Source: BMS3Abin12 sp964487445
Lineage (GTDB): Bacteria > Pseudomonadota > Gammaproteobacteria > 21-64-14
NCBI GenBank assembly: GCA_964487445.1
Contig: CAZAQG010000013.1
Coordinates: 1 to 37,333 of the forward strand
Direction: 5' to 3'
DNA length: 37,333 nucleotides
Program-made: the position numbers and the translations under genes
Notes under the pieces: model-generated
What the model saw: the letters and a program-made list of their open reading frames with translations, nothing else
Told to the model about the DNA's origin: nothing
Databases searched by the model: none
Part shown: positions 1 to 9,159 of the stretch, one piece after another
Numbering within the stretch: the stretch's first letter is position 1
How the letters are laid out: every line of letters begins with the position of its first letter

Positions 1-190
1 GGGGATCTGTACGGGGGCGGCCGGGTAACTGGCCGTCCTACCGTGATGGTATTCGCCGTTCGATCCGCTCCCTGGCACCCGCGCCCTCCGTGTTTCTTAT
101 CCTGAGGTCCTTGGGGCGAACCGGCAACTGCGCGCGGTTTCCAATACGGGTCGTCCCTCGCGCCGGGAGAGGTGGCGCTGGTTGGGGGCT

Positions 191-532
191 TCAGCCCTCG
201 CCGATCCGCTTCAGCAGGGTGCGGGCCTTTGCAAGGGTCTCCCTGGCCTCCACGCCCCCCTCCACCCGCTCGAGCACGCGTTCGAGGGTCCGCACTGCGT
301 TTTGCAGCCTTCCAACGAACGCCTCCGGACAGCGTTCGGTCACGGAGCCCCCGATCCCGACTGCCTGGAGGGCGGGAGGGAGTGCTTCTTCGAAACGCTT
401 GGCCTCGAAAAGGCGTGCTGCAAGGTTGTTGAGGCTTAAGGCGAGGTCGGGGAGGAAGACGTCGGGACGGTCTTCGACGAGGCGTCGGTAGATTTCCACC
501 GCCTCCTTGGCCGCCTCCAGGATTTCAAGGGG
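191..532 (-). pseudogene. Truncated TPR-repeat protein (remnant)
   Basis: The reverse strand encodes about 110 residues with TPR character: segments such as EAVEIYRRLVEDRP and LPDLALSLNNLAARL are typical of TPR_12-like arrays in large NB-ARC/TPR proteins. The frame ends at a stop at 191-193. Upstream it reads straight into the inverted repeat at 520-612 and meets a stop at 533-535. No ATG precedes the TPR part; the only start is an internal GTG at 499 in the middle of a repeat unit. I read it as the C-terminal stump of a larger TPR protein whose 5' part was lost when the repeat inserted or recombined. A short hairpin (GGGCT/AGCCC, 186-197) overlaps the stop. The TPR fold is fairly clear; a function cannot be given. 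Confidence 0.6.
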
Positions 533-612
533 TCAGAGTACTTGAAATCCCAACGGCGCCGACTCCTTGCGTTGTCGCTGGAGATTTCAAGTACTCTGAC
601 CCCTTGAAATCC
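520..612. repeat. Perfect 30-bp inverted repeat, RAYT/REP-type palindrome
   Basis: Bases 520-549 and 583-612 are exact reverse complements (30 of 30) around a 33-base loop. Each arm is itself a smaller palindrome: GATTTCAAG and CTTGAAATC flank the core GGGTCAGAGTA (left arm 521-529, 530-540, 541-549). The GGGGTCAGAGT core is one I associate with repeats near IS200-like REP-associated tyrosine transposases; this is recall and was not searched. The element cuts the TPR remnant on its left and ends 18 bases before the hemW start on its right. No transposase gene is present in the window. Confidence 0.85.
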
Positions 613-630
613 CCCACCCGGAGTGTCGAA

Positions 631-1851
631 GTGGAATCCGATCGAGCATCGCTGGTTCAGCCGCCCGTGCCGCCGCTCGCGCTCTACGTCCACCTGCCCT
701 GGTGCGTGCGCAAGTGCCCGTATTGCGATTTCAATTCGTACGCCCTGCGCGGCCCCGTGCCGGAGCGCGCCTACGTCGATGCACTGCTCGCGGATCTCGA
801 TCGGGATCTGGAACGGGAAGGCGCAGGGTCCGCCGACCGGCGTCTGGTCAGTGTGTTTCTGGGTGGCGGTACGCCGAGTCTGTTCCCGGCGCGGGCGGTG
901 GCGCGGCTGCTGGACGGGGTGCGCTCTCGGTTTCCGGCGCCGTTCGATCCGGAGGTGAGTCTCGAGGCGAACCCCGGCACCGTCGAGCGGGGGCGGTTCG
1001 CGGAGTTGCGCGCGGCCGGTGTCAATCGCCTGTCCATCGGGGTGCAGAGTTTTCAGGCACATCTGCTGGCGCGCATCGGGCGCATCCACGGGCGCGCCGA
1101 GGCCCTGGCGGCCGCCGAGGAGGCGCATCGGGCCGGGTTTTCCCGCTTGAATCTGGACCTGATGTACGGATTGCCGGGGCAGACGCGTGCCGAGGCCCGC
1201 GACGACTTGCTCACCGCCTGTGCACTGGGGCCGGACCATGTTTCGCTCTACCAGCTCACGCTGGAGCCGGGTACGCCGTTTCACCGGCGGCCACCGCCGT
1301 TGCCCGAGGAAGACACGGTCTGGGCGATGCAGTGTGGCGCCGAGGAGTCCCTTGCGGCGCGCGGCTATGATCGCTACGAGGTCTCGGCCTATGCGCGCGC
1401 GGGCGGACAGTGTCGGCACAACCGCAACTACTGGGAGTTCGGGGACTACCTGGGGATCGGCGCCGGCGCCCACGGCAAGGTCACCCGGCTCCCGGAGTGG
1501 CGGGTCGGCCGATGCTGGAAGCAGCGGCGCCCGGCGTGTTACCTCGAGACCGCGTCCGGGGCGCACCGGGTCGCCGGGCGGTCATGGCCGGGTCCCGCGG
1601 ATCTCGTCTTCGAGTTCATGATGAATGCCCTGCGCCTGACCGGGGGATTCGCGTCGGCGCTCTTCGAGGCGCGCACCGGGTTGCCCTTCGCGCGCGCGGC
1701 GCCCGTGCTGCGGGAGGCCGCGGATCTCGGGTTGGTGCGGCTCGATGCTTCCTGCGTACGGACCACGGCGCGCGGTCGACGGTTTCTCAACGAGGTGTTG
1801 GTGCGTTTTCTCCCGGAGGGTGACGCCCGTGATCGGGCCGGTGCGGGGTGA
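631..1851 (+). CDS. hemW: HemW, radical-SAM heme chaperone
   Basis: HemW binds heme and delivers it to target proteins; it resembles coproporphyrinogen dehydrogenase HemN but is not thought to catalyse that step. The radical-SAM cluster motif CxxxCxxC is at Cys25, Cys29 and Cys32. The next position is DF rather than the extra Cys of HemN, and an HNxxYW motif (His263 to Trp268) marks the HemW branch. The usual HemN_C winged-helix tail closes the protein. I chose GTG at 631 (406 aa) because GGAG at 620-623 lies 7 bases upstream. The longer frame from TTG at 604 would start inside the inverted repeat. In many relatives rdgB sits directly upstream; here the repeat and a TPR remnant take that place. 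Family assignment is secure; the exact start is likely. Confidence 0.93.
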   Translation: MESDRASLVQPPVPPLALYVHLPWCVRKCPYCDFNSYALRGPVPERAYVDALLADLDRDLEREGAGSADRRLVSVFLGGGTPSLFPARAVARLLDGVRSRFPAPFDPEVSLEANPGTVERGRFAELRAAGVNRLSIGVQSFQAHLLARIGRIHGRAEALAAAEEAHRAGFSRLNLDLMYGLPGQTRAEARDDLLTACALGPDHVSLYQLTLEPGTPFHRRPPPLPEEDTVWAMQCGAEESLAARGYDRYEVSAYARAGGQCRHNRNYWEFGDYLGIGAGAHGKVTRLPEWRVGRCWKQRRPACYLETASGAHRVAGRSWPGPADLVFEFMMNALRLTGGFASALFEARTGLPFARAAPVLREAADLGLVRLDASCVRTTARGRRFLNEVLVRFLPEGDARDRAGAG

Positions 1852-2434
1852 GCGGCCGTACCGGGGAGGGAAGCGTTTCCACCCCGGCGGACTTGCAGTA
1901 TCGGGAATCGGCACCATGTCGAGGATCGCCCGGAGTCGCCGTTTTCCCGCCTCCCGGACTGCCTCCTCCGAACCGTCCACCCGCCCGGCGCGGGGGTTTT
2001 CGACGGCCCCCGCCCTGGCTTGGTTTATGCACAACCTGGGTGCGGCAACCGTTGCTCCGGGGGTTTCGCCGGTAAAATTCCAAGATTCCCGCGGATTTAT
2101 CGATAACGAATTGTTTTTTAAAGATAGACGGGAACGGTCATTTTGTAATCGTTTTGTAAAAGTCCTAAAGGGACTGAGACGTTGGCAGCTTTGATCCCAT
2201 TTCTTCCACAACGTTATCCACAGGTTTTGTGGATAAGGGAAATTCTATTCAGAAACATACCGTTATCTTGAGGCGGCTGGCGGCCCCGCGCGCGGGCTTC
2301 GGTAACATGTTGTTTAATAAAAAGAAATATGAAAGCCCGCAGTGCGCCATCGCCCTCTCGTACCGGCATCGGCCTATGCTATCCTGCAACCAAAGAAGAC
2401 CCGAAGAAAATCCGGTGCGCCGGAGGAGGGGTGT
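1852..2434. other. 583-bp intergenic region, AT-rich in its second half
   Basis: No convincing gene is visible here on either strand; the open frames lack a recognisable product or a good start. From about 2076 to 2340 the composition changes to AT-rich, unlike the surrounding GC-rich coding DNA. It contains T-runs (for example at 2113-2119), the palindrome TTATCGATAA (2097-2106) and three DnaA boxes, listed separately. The last 60 bases lead into the next gene and hold a -10-like TATGCT at 2375-2380 without a good -35. Confidence 0.6.
2025..2236. promoter_or_regulatory. Cluster of three DnaA boxes
   Basis: TTATGCACA (2025-2033) and TTATCCACA (2214-2222) match the DnaA consensus TTATNCACA exactly on the forward strand. 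TGTGGATAA (2228-2236) is an exact match on the reverse strand. The last two face each other with a 5-base spacer, making a 23-bp palindromic block. A weaker 7-of-9 match lies at 2202-2210. The boxes flank an AT-rich stretch. This could be a replication origin, a DnaA-titration locus or a DnaA-controlled promoter; the sequence alone does not decide. Confidence 0.6.
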
Positions 2435-2806
2435 ATGGCCAAGCCCGCCATCCACGGCTTCGACTTCGAACATTGGGCCGCATTGGCACGCACCGATCCG
2501 CTCGGCTTCGAAGCCGAGCGGGCCGCGGTCGTGGAGGCGGCGATCCGCCGTGCGCCACGGGATCGTCAGCGTCGCCTGCGCGGACTCCAATGGCGTATCG
2601 ATCAGGTGCGGCGCACGACCCGCAGCCCGTTGGTGGCGTGCCAGCGGATCCAGGGCATGATGTGGGAGGCGGTGCTGTGCGACGGCGGTCTGCTCGACAA
2701 CCTGCACCGCCTGTCGGAAATCGGGGGCGGCGTTCCAGCGCGGCCGCAGGCTCCAGAGCGGGAAGCTATCGTGCTCGCGTTCCGGAACCCGGCGGTGCGT
2801 CGCTGA
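2435..2806 (+). CDS. DUF3135-family protein, function unknown
   Basis: A 123-residue soluble protein starting MAKPAIHGFDFEHWAAL. The pattern FDFxxWxxLAxxDPxxFExER near the start and RLRGLQWRID (about residues 49-58) are what I recall for the DUF3135 family of short, helical, Arg-rich gammaproteobacterial proteins. It has no signal peptide, membrane segment or cysteine cluster. ATG at 2435 is chosen because GGAGGAGGGG (2422-2431) stands just upstream; the longer frame from 2342 ignores this site. It precedes rpmE on the same strand with a 121-bp gap that carries its own promoter-like pair. Family call is fairly confident; role unknown. Confidence 0.75.
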   Translation: MAKPAIHGFDFEHWAALARTDPLGFEAERAAVVEAAIRRAPRDRQRRLRGLQWRIDQVRRTTRSPLVACQRIQGMMWEAVLCDGGLLDNLHRLSEIGGGVPARPQAPEREAIVLAFRNPAVRR

Positions 2807-2813
2807 CCGGGCC

Positions 2814-2842
2814 TTGTGGGGCCGGCGCCTTTCCAGTACCAT
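2814..2842 (+). promoter_or_regulatory. Possible sigma70 promoter of rpmE
   Basis: TTGTGG (2814-2819) and TACCAT (2837-2842) are separated by 17 bases. Transcription would start near 2849, about 80 bases before rpmE. The matches are partial, so this is tentative. Confidence 0.35.
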
Positions 2843-2927
2843 CCCACTCCCTTTCGGCCCGTGGCCCGCGTCGTCACGGCCAGCGGGCCGGGACGTTCCG
2901 GACCGAGAGGTTTGCCGAGGATCTTCC

Positions 2928-3137
2928 ATGAAGCCGGACATTCATCCCCCATACCGTGAGATTACGGTGACCTGCAGCTGTGGCAACCGTTTCACGACCC
3001 GTTCCACCGCGACGCAGGATCTGCACATCGAGATCTGCTCCCAGTGCCACCCGTTCTACACGGGCAAGCAAAAGATCGTGGATACCGCGGGGCGGGTCGA
3101 GAAGTTCCGCCGCAAGTATGGGATCAAGAGCGCCTGA
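2928..3137 (+). CDS. rpmE: 50S ribosomal protein L31 (zinc-binding type)
   Basis: L31 bridges the ribosomal subunits. The 69-residue length and the sequence KPDIHPPYREITVTCSCGN followed by HPFYTGKQKIVDTAGRVEKF are characteristic. The zinc-ribbon cysteines are present (CSC near residue 16 and a later CSQC), so this is the C+ form released when zinc is scarce in bacteria that also carry a zinc-free paralogue. ATG at 2928 gives the standard N-terminus; the longer frame adds an unrelated 38 residues. In Pseudomonas rpmE is also followed by a nuclease gene and then malic enzyme, which agrees with the neighbours here. Confidence 0.97.
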   Translation: MKPDIHPPYREITVTCSCGNRFTTRSTATQDLHIEICSQCHPFYTGKQKIVDTAGRVEKFRRKYGIKSA

Positions 3138-3315
3138 TCGTCCGACGTCGGCGCTTGCGGCCCGGGCGTTCGGTCGAGGAGTCGTCGCACCCGGATCGAG
3201 AACCGGGTGCGCGTGGCGCAGTGACCCGGCCGATCCGGCCGGGCGCGTTGGAGCGGCGACCCCGTAGCGCGTCCCCCCGGTGCGTAGCGGATATCTTTGC
3301 GAGCCCTGAGCCCGG

Positions 3316-4124
3316 ATGCACGACTGGATACGCAATCGGAGGGCGCCCCGGGCGGGCGCCTTTCTCATTGGGTGTCTCGCGCTGGTTGCGACCGCTGCGT
3401 GGGCCGCCCCGCGCGCCCCGCAGCGGGCGCGTTGCGGCATCGATCATGTCGATGCACGGGTGCGCGTCACCTATGTCTACGACGGTGATACCGTGCGCCT
3501 CGCCGATGGGAACCGGTTGCGGCTGATCGGTATCGATACCCCGGAGTTGCACACCGATCACGGCGGTCCGCAACCCCTGGCGGCGGCCGCGCGGGAGCGC
3601 CTGCGCGTCCTGCTGGAACGCCATCGGTACCGATTGCGACTGCGTTTCGATCGGCAGCGGCGCGATGCGTACGGGCGGCTCCTCGCCCACGCCTATTTCG
3701 ACGGCGGCCGGTCCGTGGAGATCCGGCTGCTGGACGACGGACTGGGCACGGCCCTGGCGATACCGCCCGACCTGTGGCACGTGGAATGCTACCGCGCCGC
3801 GGAGGCACGCGCGCGCCGCGCCCGGCGCGGCGTGTGGNNNNNNNNNNNNNNNNNNNNNNNNNNNNNNNNNNNNNNNNNNNNNNNNNNNNNNNNNNNNNNN
3901 NNNNNNNNNNNNNNNNNNNNNNNNNNNNNNNNNNNNNCGTGTGGTTGGATCTGGAGGGGCGGGTGGCCGTGCGCATCCCGCGCGCCGACCTCATCTATTT
4001 CGTCGGTCATGACCTGGAGGGGCTGGCCGGGCACAGGGTGCTCGCGCGCGGTTGGGTGCATCGGTACCGCGGCGGTCTGTTCCTGCGCGTGCGCTACCCG
4101 ACGGCGCTCGAGGTGTTACCGTGA
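3316..4124 (+). CDS. Secreted thermonuclease-family (SNase-like) protein, interrupted by a gap
   Basis: The N-terminus has a signal peptide (basic start, hydrophobic GAFLIGCLALVATAAWA, cleavage near AWA-APR). A staphylococcal-nuclease fold follows: YDGDTVRL, RLIGIDTPE and DAYGRLLA carry the calcium-binding Asp and Asp-Thr, the catalytic Arg and Glu, and the second catalytic Arg. Just after ARRGVW the reading runs into 100 Ns. Beyond the gap another frame continues as VWLDLEGRVAVRIPRADLIYF to a stop at 4124. It reads as the C-terminal beta domain of the same protein family. The frame change is expected because the N run is a placeholder and its true length is unknown. Probably a periplasmic or secreted Ca-dependent nuclease. 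One gene split by the gap is an inference, but a well-supported one. Confidence 0.8.
3838..3937. other. Assembly gap of 100 Ns
   Basis: Exactly 100 undetermined bases, the usual placeholder for a scaffold join of unknown length. It lies inside the nuclease gene. Confidence 0.99.
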
Positions 4125-4168
4125 CGGGGGATGTTGCTGTCCCGGCGCGCCGGTGATCGTACCCGCCG

Positions 4169-4257
4169 GTAGGGCCGGGCGCGCCCGGCCGACGTCGTTG
4201 GAATCCGCAGCGTCGTCGAAGTTCCGGGCGTCGTCGGCGGGCCTCGGCCCGCCCTAC
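4169..4257. repeat. REP-like doublet of two hairpins with inverted ends
   Basis: The 18-base palindrome 4173-4190 (GGCCGGGC/GCCCGGCC core) and the hairpin 4236-4253 (GGCGGGCC, loop TC, GGCCCGCC) are flanked by GTAGGGC (4169-4175) and its complement GCCCTAC (4251-4257). This is the layout of a BIME, two REP units head to head. It lies between the nuclease and maeB and may also end the nuclease transcript. Confidence 0.55.
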
Positions 4258-4294
4258 GGGAATCCCGGTCGTGCTGGTTGAGGTGGACCCGGGT

Positions 4295-4322
4295 TTGCCT
4301 CCCCCCGGAAACTGCGTATTAT
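4295..4322 (+). promoter_or_regulatory. Probable sigma70 promoter of maeB
   Basis: TTGCCT (4295-4300) and TATTAT (4317-4322) are 16 bases apart. Transcription from about 4329 would leave a leader of roughly 205 bases before maeB. That leader has no clear ORF and no strong hairpin that I can see. Confidence 0.5.
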
Positions 4323-4534
4323 CCGGAACCCGGCCGGATGGTGCATGGCGGGGCCGGCGCGGACCTCGCTCCTCACGGGCGATGCCATGGCCCGGTCGCG
4401 TCCGTTGAACGTCTTCCACCCGGACGGTGAGCCGCGGCCCGACCGACGCTTCGAGGTGCTCGGGTGATCGCCGCCTGCGGAACCACCCCCGGTGGGAGTT
4501 CATCCTCTCTGCCGATCGCGAGTGCATCATTACC

Positions 4535-5800
<1,266 letters not shown>

Positions 5801-5815
5801 TCGAGCCCCGGCGGT

Positions 5816-6436
5816 TCAGGGTCCGGCCGGTTCCGCGAGCATGCGGATCACGGCCTCCAATGTCGCGCGGCGCATGGGCCGCCCGTCCACCGGGCTGCAC
5901 GGTGCTTGGCGGATGCCGTTGACCGGAAACACCGTCAGGTCGATCGGAGTCTCCCCGGCCACGAAGCGGAATACGGGGAACACCGCGCTCTGGTCCCGCC
6001 CCACGCGTAGTTTGCGCTCGCCGCGCTCGAACGGGATGTGCTCCTGGAGCAGGAACAGCACCACCTCCTCCGGCGTGTCGGCGAACAGATGCAGATCGAT
6101 GTCGGAGTGCCCGCCGGCGGTGCCCTCGAGCACCGACCCCACCAGCCGCGAGTTGAAACGGGCGAAGAATTCCATGGCCTCGCGCGCCCGTTCGCGCAAC
6201 TGTCGCAAGCGGCGCGGCTGGGTGGCGGACTGGAACAGGCGCTGATAGGCGGCGAGTTCCTGTTCGATTTCCACGTTGCGCGGCAGGTTCCGGGTCTCCG
6301 GGACCCCGAGGTGCCCGGCGGCCTTGCGCTTGGCGGCCAGGAAGTCGTCGATCCCCTGCTCGGCCATGATGCGCGCCGCCTCAACGGCGATGCGTCGGCG
6401 CATCTGCTGATTTCTGGTGGAGCCTCGAGTGGCCAC
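5816..6436 (-). CDS. Pol-beta-type nucleotidyltransferase, substrate unknown
   Basis: A 206-residue protein with the nucleotidyltransferase signature GS-x10-DxD: Gly100-Ser101 then Asp112 and Asp114 in HSDIDLHLF, and a third acidic residue at Asp166 (TPIDLTVF). The N-terminal half is helical and basic (AARIMAEQGIDDFLAAKRKAAG). I have seen such proteins labelled as predicted nucleotidyltransferases, sometimes misnamed as muramate ligases. No HEPN partner gene is adjacent, so a MNT/HEPN toxin pair is unlikely. I prefer GTG at 6436 (GAGAG just upstream) or ATG at 6403; the longer frame to 6550 adds a low-complexity leader. It converges tail-to-tail with maeB (15 bp apart) and lies downstream of mrcA on the same strand. 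Domain call good; role unknown. Confidence 0.75.
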   Translation of the reverse strand: MATRGSTRNQQMRRRIAVEAARIMAEQGIDDFLAAKRKAAGHLGVPETRNLPRNVEIEQELAAYQRLFQSATQPRRLRQLRERAREAMEFFARFNSRLVGSVLEGTAGGHSDIDLHLFADTPEEVVLFLLQEHIPFERGERKLRVGRDQSAVFPVFRFVAGETPIDLTVFPVNGIRQAPCSPVDGRPMRRATLEAVIRMLAEPAGP

Positions 6437-6509
6437 GGGTCTCTCGTGCGCTCGCGTCGAAGGTGCCGTCACCGGTCGTCGCGAAGGATTATGCACGGCA
6501 TGGACGATT

Positions 6510-6537
6510 CCCGCCAAGCCCGAACGGCTATGGCGGG
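6510..6537 (-). terminator. Hairpin downstream of mrcA
   Basis: CCCGCCAAGCC (6510-6520) pairs with GGCTATGGCGGG (6526-6537) around a 5-base loop, with one bulged base. It lies 36 bases past the mrcA stop. There is no clear T-run, so termination is plausible but not certain. Confidence 0.45.
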
Positions 6538-6572
6538 AGTACCGCGGCACGGTTTCGGCGGCGGACAGGCAC

Positions 6573-8966
6573 CTAGAACAACGGCGCCGGCGTGCGACTG
6601 CCGTCGGAGTGCGTCGCCGGCCACTCGGGGCGGTGCGGGCCCCTCGGTTTGGCCCGCGGGGCGTAGCGGGCGCGGAAGCTCTCGAAGATCGCGTCCGGGT
6701 TGTCGGGGGAGGTGGGGCGTCCGGTATCGCGATCGATGCGCACGGTGACGATCCCGGGCGGCTGCGGGATCGGGCGTTGCGGGACCCCCTTCAGGGCCGC
6801 GGCCATGAACTCGATCCAGATCGGCAGGGCGGCGCGCGCGCCGGTCTCGCCGCGTCCCAGGGGGGCCGGCTGATCGAAGCCCACCCACGCGATGGTGGTC
6901 AGGTCGCGGTTGAAGCCGCAGAACCACGCATCGCGTTGATCATTGGTGGTGCCGGTCTTGCCGGCCAGATCGGTGCGTTTCAGGATTCGGGCGCGCCGGC
7001 CGGTCCCGCGGCGGATGACATCCCTCATCATGGATACCATGAGGTAGTCGTTTTGCGCCGAGATGACCCGCGGCGCGGCATCGGGTGACGGCGTGCCGTC
7101 GGCGGATCCGGCCGTGCAGTCGGGACAGACCGCGCGCGGCCGTGCCCGATACCGCACCCGTTCGTCGGCGTCCACGATCCGTTCGAGGTAGTAGGGCTCT
7201 ACACGGTAGCCGCCGTTGGCGAATACCGAGTAGGCGCGCGCCATCTGCAGCGGCGTGACGCTGACGCTGCCGAGCGCCAGCGAGAGGTTGCGCGGCAACT
7301 GTCCCGATATGAACCCGAAGCGTCGCACGTAGTCGATGGCATAGCCGATGCCGATCGCCTGCAGCAGACGGATGGAAACCAGGTTGCGCGAATGCACCAG
7401 CCCCTCGCGCAGTCGCGTCGGCCCGTGGAAGCGTCCGCTGTAGTTCTCCGGACGCCAGAGGTTCTCCAGCGCGGGATCGTCGAATACCAGCGGTGCGTCG
7501 TTGATCAGGCTCGCGGCGGTGTAACCCTTGTGCAGCGCCGCCGAGTAGATGAAGGGTTTGAAGCTCGATCCCGGCTGGCGCTCGGCCTGGACCACGCGGT
7601 TGAATTTGCTCCGGTAATAGTCGAAGCCGCCGACCAGGGCGCGGACCGCCCCGTCGTGCGGGTCCACCGAGACGAGGGCGCCCTGCACGGCGGGCGGCTG
7701 TGCCAGCCACCAGTGCCTTGCACGGCGGTAGAGGTAGACGACGTCTCCCGGGGCGAGCACGTCCGCGGCGCGCTCGGGCCGCGGGCCGGTGCGGTCCACG
7801 TCGATATAGCGCCGCGCCCAGGACAGGACGTCCCAATCGAGCACGGCGCTGCGACCCGCCCCCAGATAGAGGACGGCGGCGCGTTTGCGGAGCGCCGTGA
7901 CGATGCCCGGGCGTAGGTCGCCGCTCGCCGGGACGTCGGCCAGTATCCGGTCGAGGCGCGCGGGCTCGCGCAGCAGGGCCGTGTCGATCCTGCGCACCGG
8001 GCCCCGGTAGCCGTGGCGTCGGTCATAGGCCAGCAGCCCGTCGCGCAGGGCGCGGTTGGCGTCGCGCTGCAGACGTGCGTCCAGGGTGGTGTAGACGCGG
8101 TAGCCCGCCGTGTACGCCTGCGGCCCGTAGCGGGTCACCATTTCGGCGCGCACCAACTCGGCTACGTAGGGTGCGCGCACCCCCACGGTGAGCGTATGCA
8201 GGCCGGCGGTGACCGGCTCCGCCATGGCCCGTTCGTAGGTCTGCCGGTCGATGTATCCCAGCGCGAGCATACGCCCGAGGACATACCCGCGCCGTGCCTT
8301 GGCCCGGCGCGGGTCGGCCACCGGGTTGTCGCGCGAGGGCGCCTTGGGCAGCCCGGCGATCATGGCGATCTGCGCCGGGCTCAACCGATCGAGATTCTTG
8401 CCGTAATAGATTTGGGCGGCGGCGCCGACGCCGTAGGCCCGGTTGCCCAGGTAGATCTTGTTGAGATAGAGGTCCAGGACCTCCTGCTTGGTCAGCTCGC
8501 GGTTGATCTTGAGGGCGAGGAAGATCTCCTTGAGCTTGCGGGTGAAGGTCTTCTCGCGACTCAGGAAGAAGTTGCGGGCGACCTGCATCGTGATGGTGCT
8601 GCCGCCCTGGGACTTGTGGCCGGTACGGATCAGTTCGAAGGCCGCGCGAACGAGTCCATGGTAGTCGACGCCCGGATGCCGGAAGAATCGTTCATCCTCG
8701 GCGGCCAGGAACGCACGGACGACCAGGGGCGGCAGGTCTGCGTACGCCACCGGGATGCGGTGCTTTCCGCCGAACTCGGCGATCAGCGCACCGTCCCCGG
8801 CATAGACCCGCAACGGGACCTGGAGGCGTATGTCGCGCAGGTGCGTTACCGAGGGCAATTGCGGTTCCAGATAGAGGTAGATTGCGAACAGCGTCACGAC
8901 TCCGGCCGTAAAGCCGGCGAGGAGGATGCCGATAACGAGTCGCAACGCCTTGAACAGGGGTTTCAT
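6573..8966 (-). CDS. mrcA: Penicillin-binding protein 1A, bifunctional peptidoglycan synthase
   Basis: Polymerises lipid II into glycan strands and cross-links the peptides. The 797-residue protein has a short cytoplasmic start, one membrane anchor (about residues 8-32), a GT51 glycosyltransferase domain (Glu90 in AAEDERFFRHPG; GGSTITMQVARNFF at 121-134), a linker/OB-like region (about 300-420), and a transpeptidase domain. The latter has Ser467 in SSFK, a later SRN motif and KTGT. ATG at 8966 gives MKPLFKALRLV, the normal beginning; the frame extends 83 codons upstream without support. It is divergent from pilMNOPQ, a conserved arrangement in pseudomonads. All catalytic motifs are intact. 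Confidence 0.97.
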   Translation of the reverse strand: MKPLFKALRLVIGILLAGFTAGVVTLFAIYLYLEPQLPSVTHLRDIRLQVPLRVYAGDGALIAEFGGKHRIPVAYADLPPLVVRAFLAAEDERFFRHPGVDYHGLVRAAFELIRTGHKSQGGSTITMQVARNFFLSREKTFTRKLKEIFLALKINRELTKQEVLDLYLNKIYLGNRAYGVGAAAQIYYGKNLDRLSPAQIAMIAGLPKAPSRDNPVADPRRAKARRGYVLGRMLALGYIDRQTYERAMAEPVTAGLHTLTVGVRAPYVAELVRAEMVTRYGPQAYTAGYRVYTTLDARLQRDANRALRDGLLAYDRRHGYRGPVRRIDTALLREPARLDRILADVPASGDLRPGIVTALRKRAAVLYLGAGRSAVLDWDVLSWARRYIDVDRTGPRPERAADVLAPGDVVYLYRRARHWWLAQPPAVQGALVSVDPHDGAVRALVGGFDYYRSKFNRVVQAERQPGSSFKPFIYSAALHKGYTAASLINDAPLVFDDPALENLWRPENYSGRFHGPTRLREGLVHSRNLVSIRLLQAIGIGYAIDYVRRFGFISGQLPRNLSLALGSVSVTPLQMARAYSVFANGGYRVEPYYLERIVDADERVRYRARPRAVCPDCTAGSADGTPSPDAAPRVISAQNDYLMVSMMRDVIRRGTGRRARILKRTDLAGKTGTTNDQRDAWFCGFNRDLTTIAWVGFDQPAPLGRGETGARAALPIWIEFMAAALKGVPQRPIPQPPGIVTVRIDRDTGRPTSPDNPDAIFESFRARYAPRAKPRGPHRPEWPATHSDGSRTPAPLF

Positions 8967-9075
8967 CGGGCGCCGGCGCTCGGGCGGGAAGCTGTGATGG
9001 GTTTCATGGAAGAAAACGCCGGGAAGCCGAAGAATTTTGTTAAGTCGGAGAGTGGTCGTGCCGTTACGCTTTTCG

Positions 9076-9104
9076 TTGACACCGGATGGTCTCTGGAGTG
9101 TAAT
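9076..9104 (+). promoter_or_regulatory. Strong sigma70 promoter of the pilMNOPQ operon
   Basis: A perfect -35 TTGACA (9076-9081) and -10 TGTAAT (9099-9104) are 17 bases apart. Transcription would begin near 9111, about 50 bases before pilM, whose site AAGGA (9144-9148) is 11 bases from the GTG start. Confidence 0.8.
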
Positions 9105-9159
9105 TTCGGACGCGTGGCTTGTCCCGCAAGCTAACGCTCTAAAAAGGATATAAAAAACC

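Noticed and set aside
90..491. Forward-strand frames of 85-133 codons in the first 500 bases
   Set aside because: They are antisense to the TPR remnant, rich in Arg and Ser, and resemble no protein.
604..630. TTG at 604 as hemW start
   Set aside because: The codon is part of the inverted repeat, has no ribosome site, and GTG at 631 has GGAG at the right distance.
1582..2211. A 209-codon reverse frame spanning the end of hemW and the intergenic region
   Set aside because: Mostly antisense to hemW; the rest covers the DnaA-box island and shows no family features.
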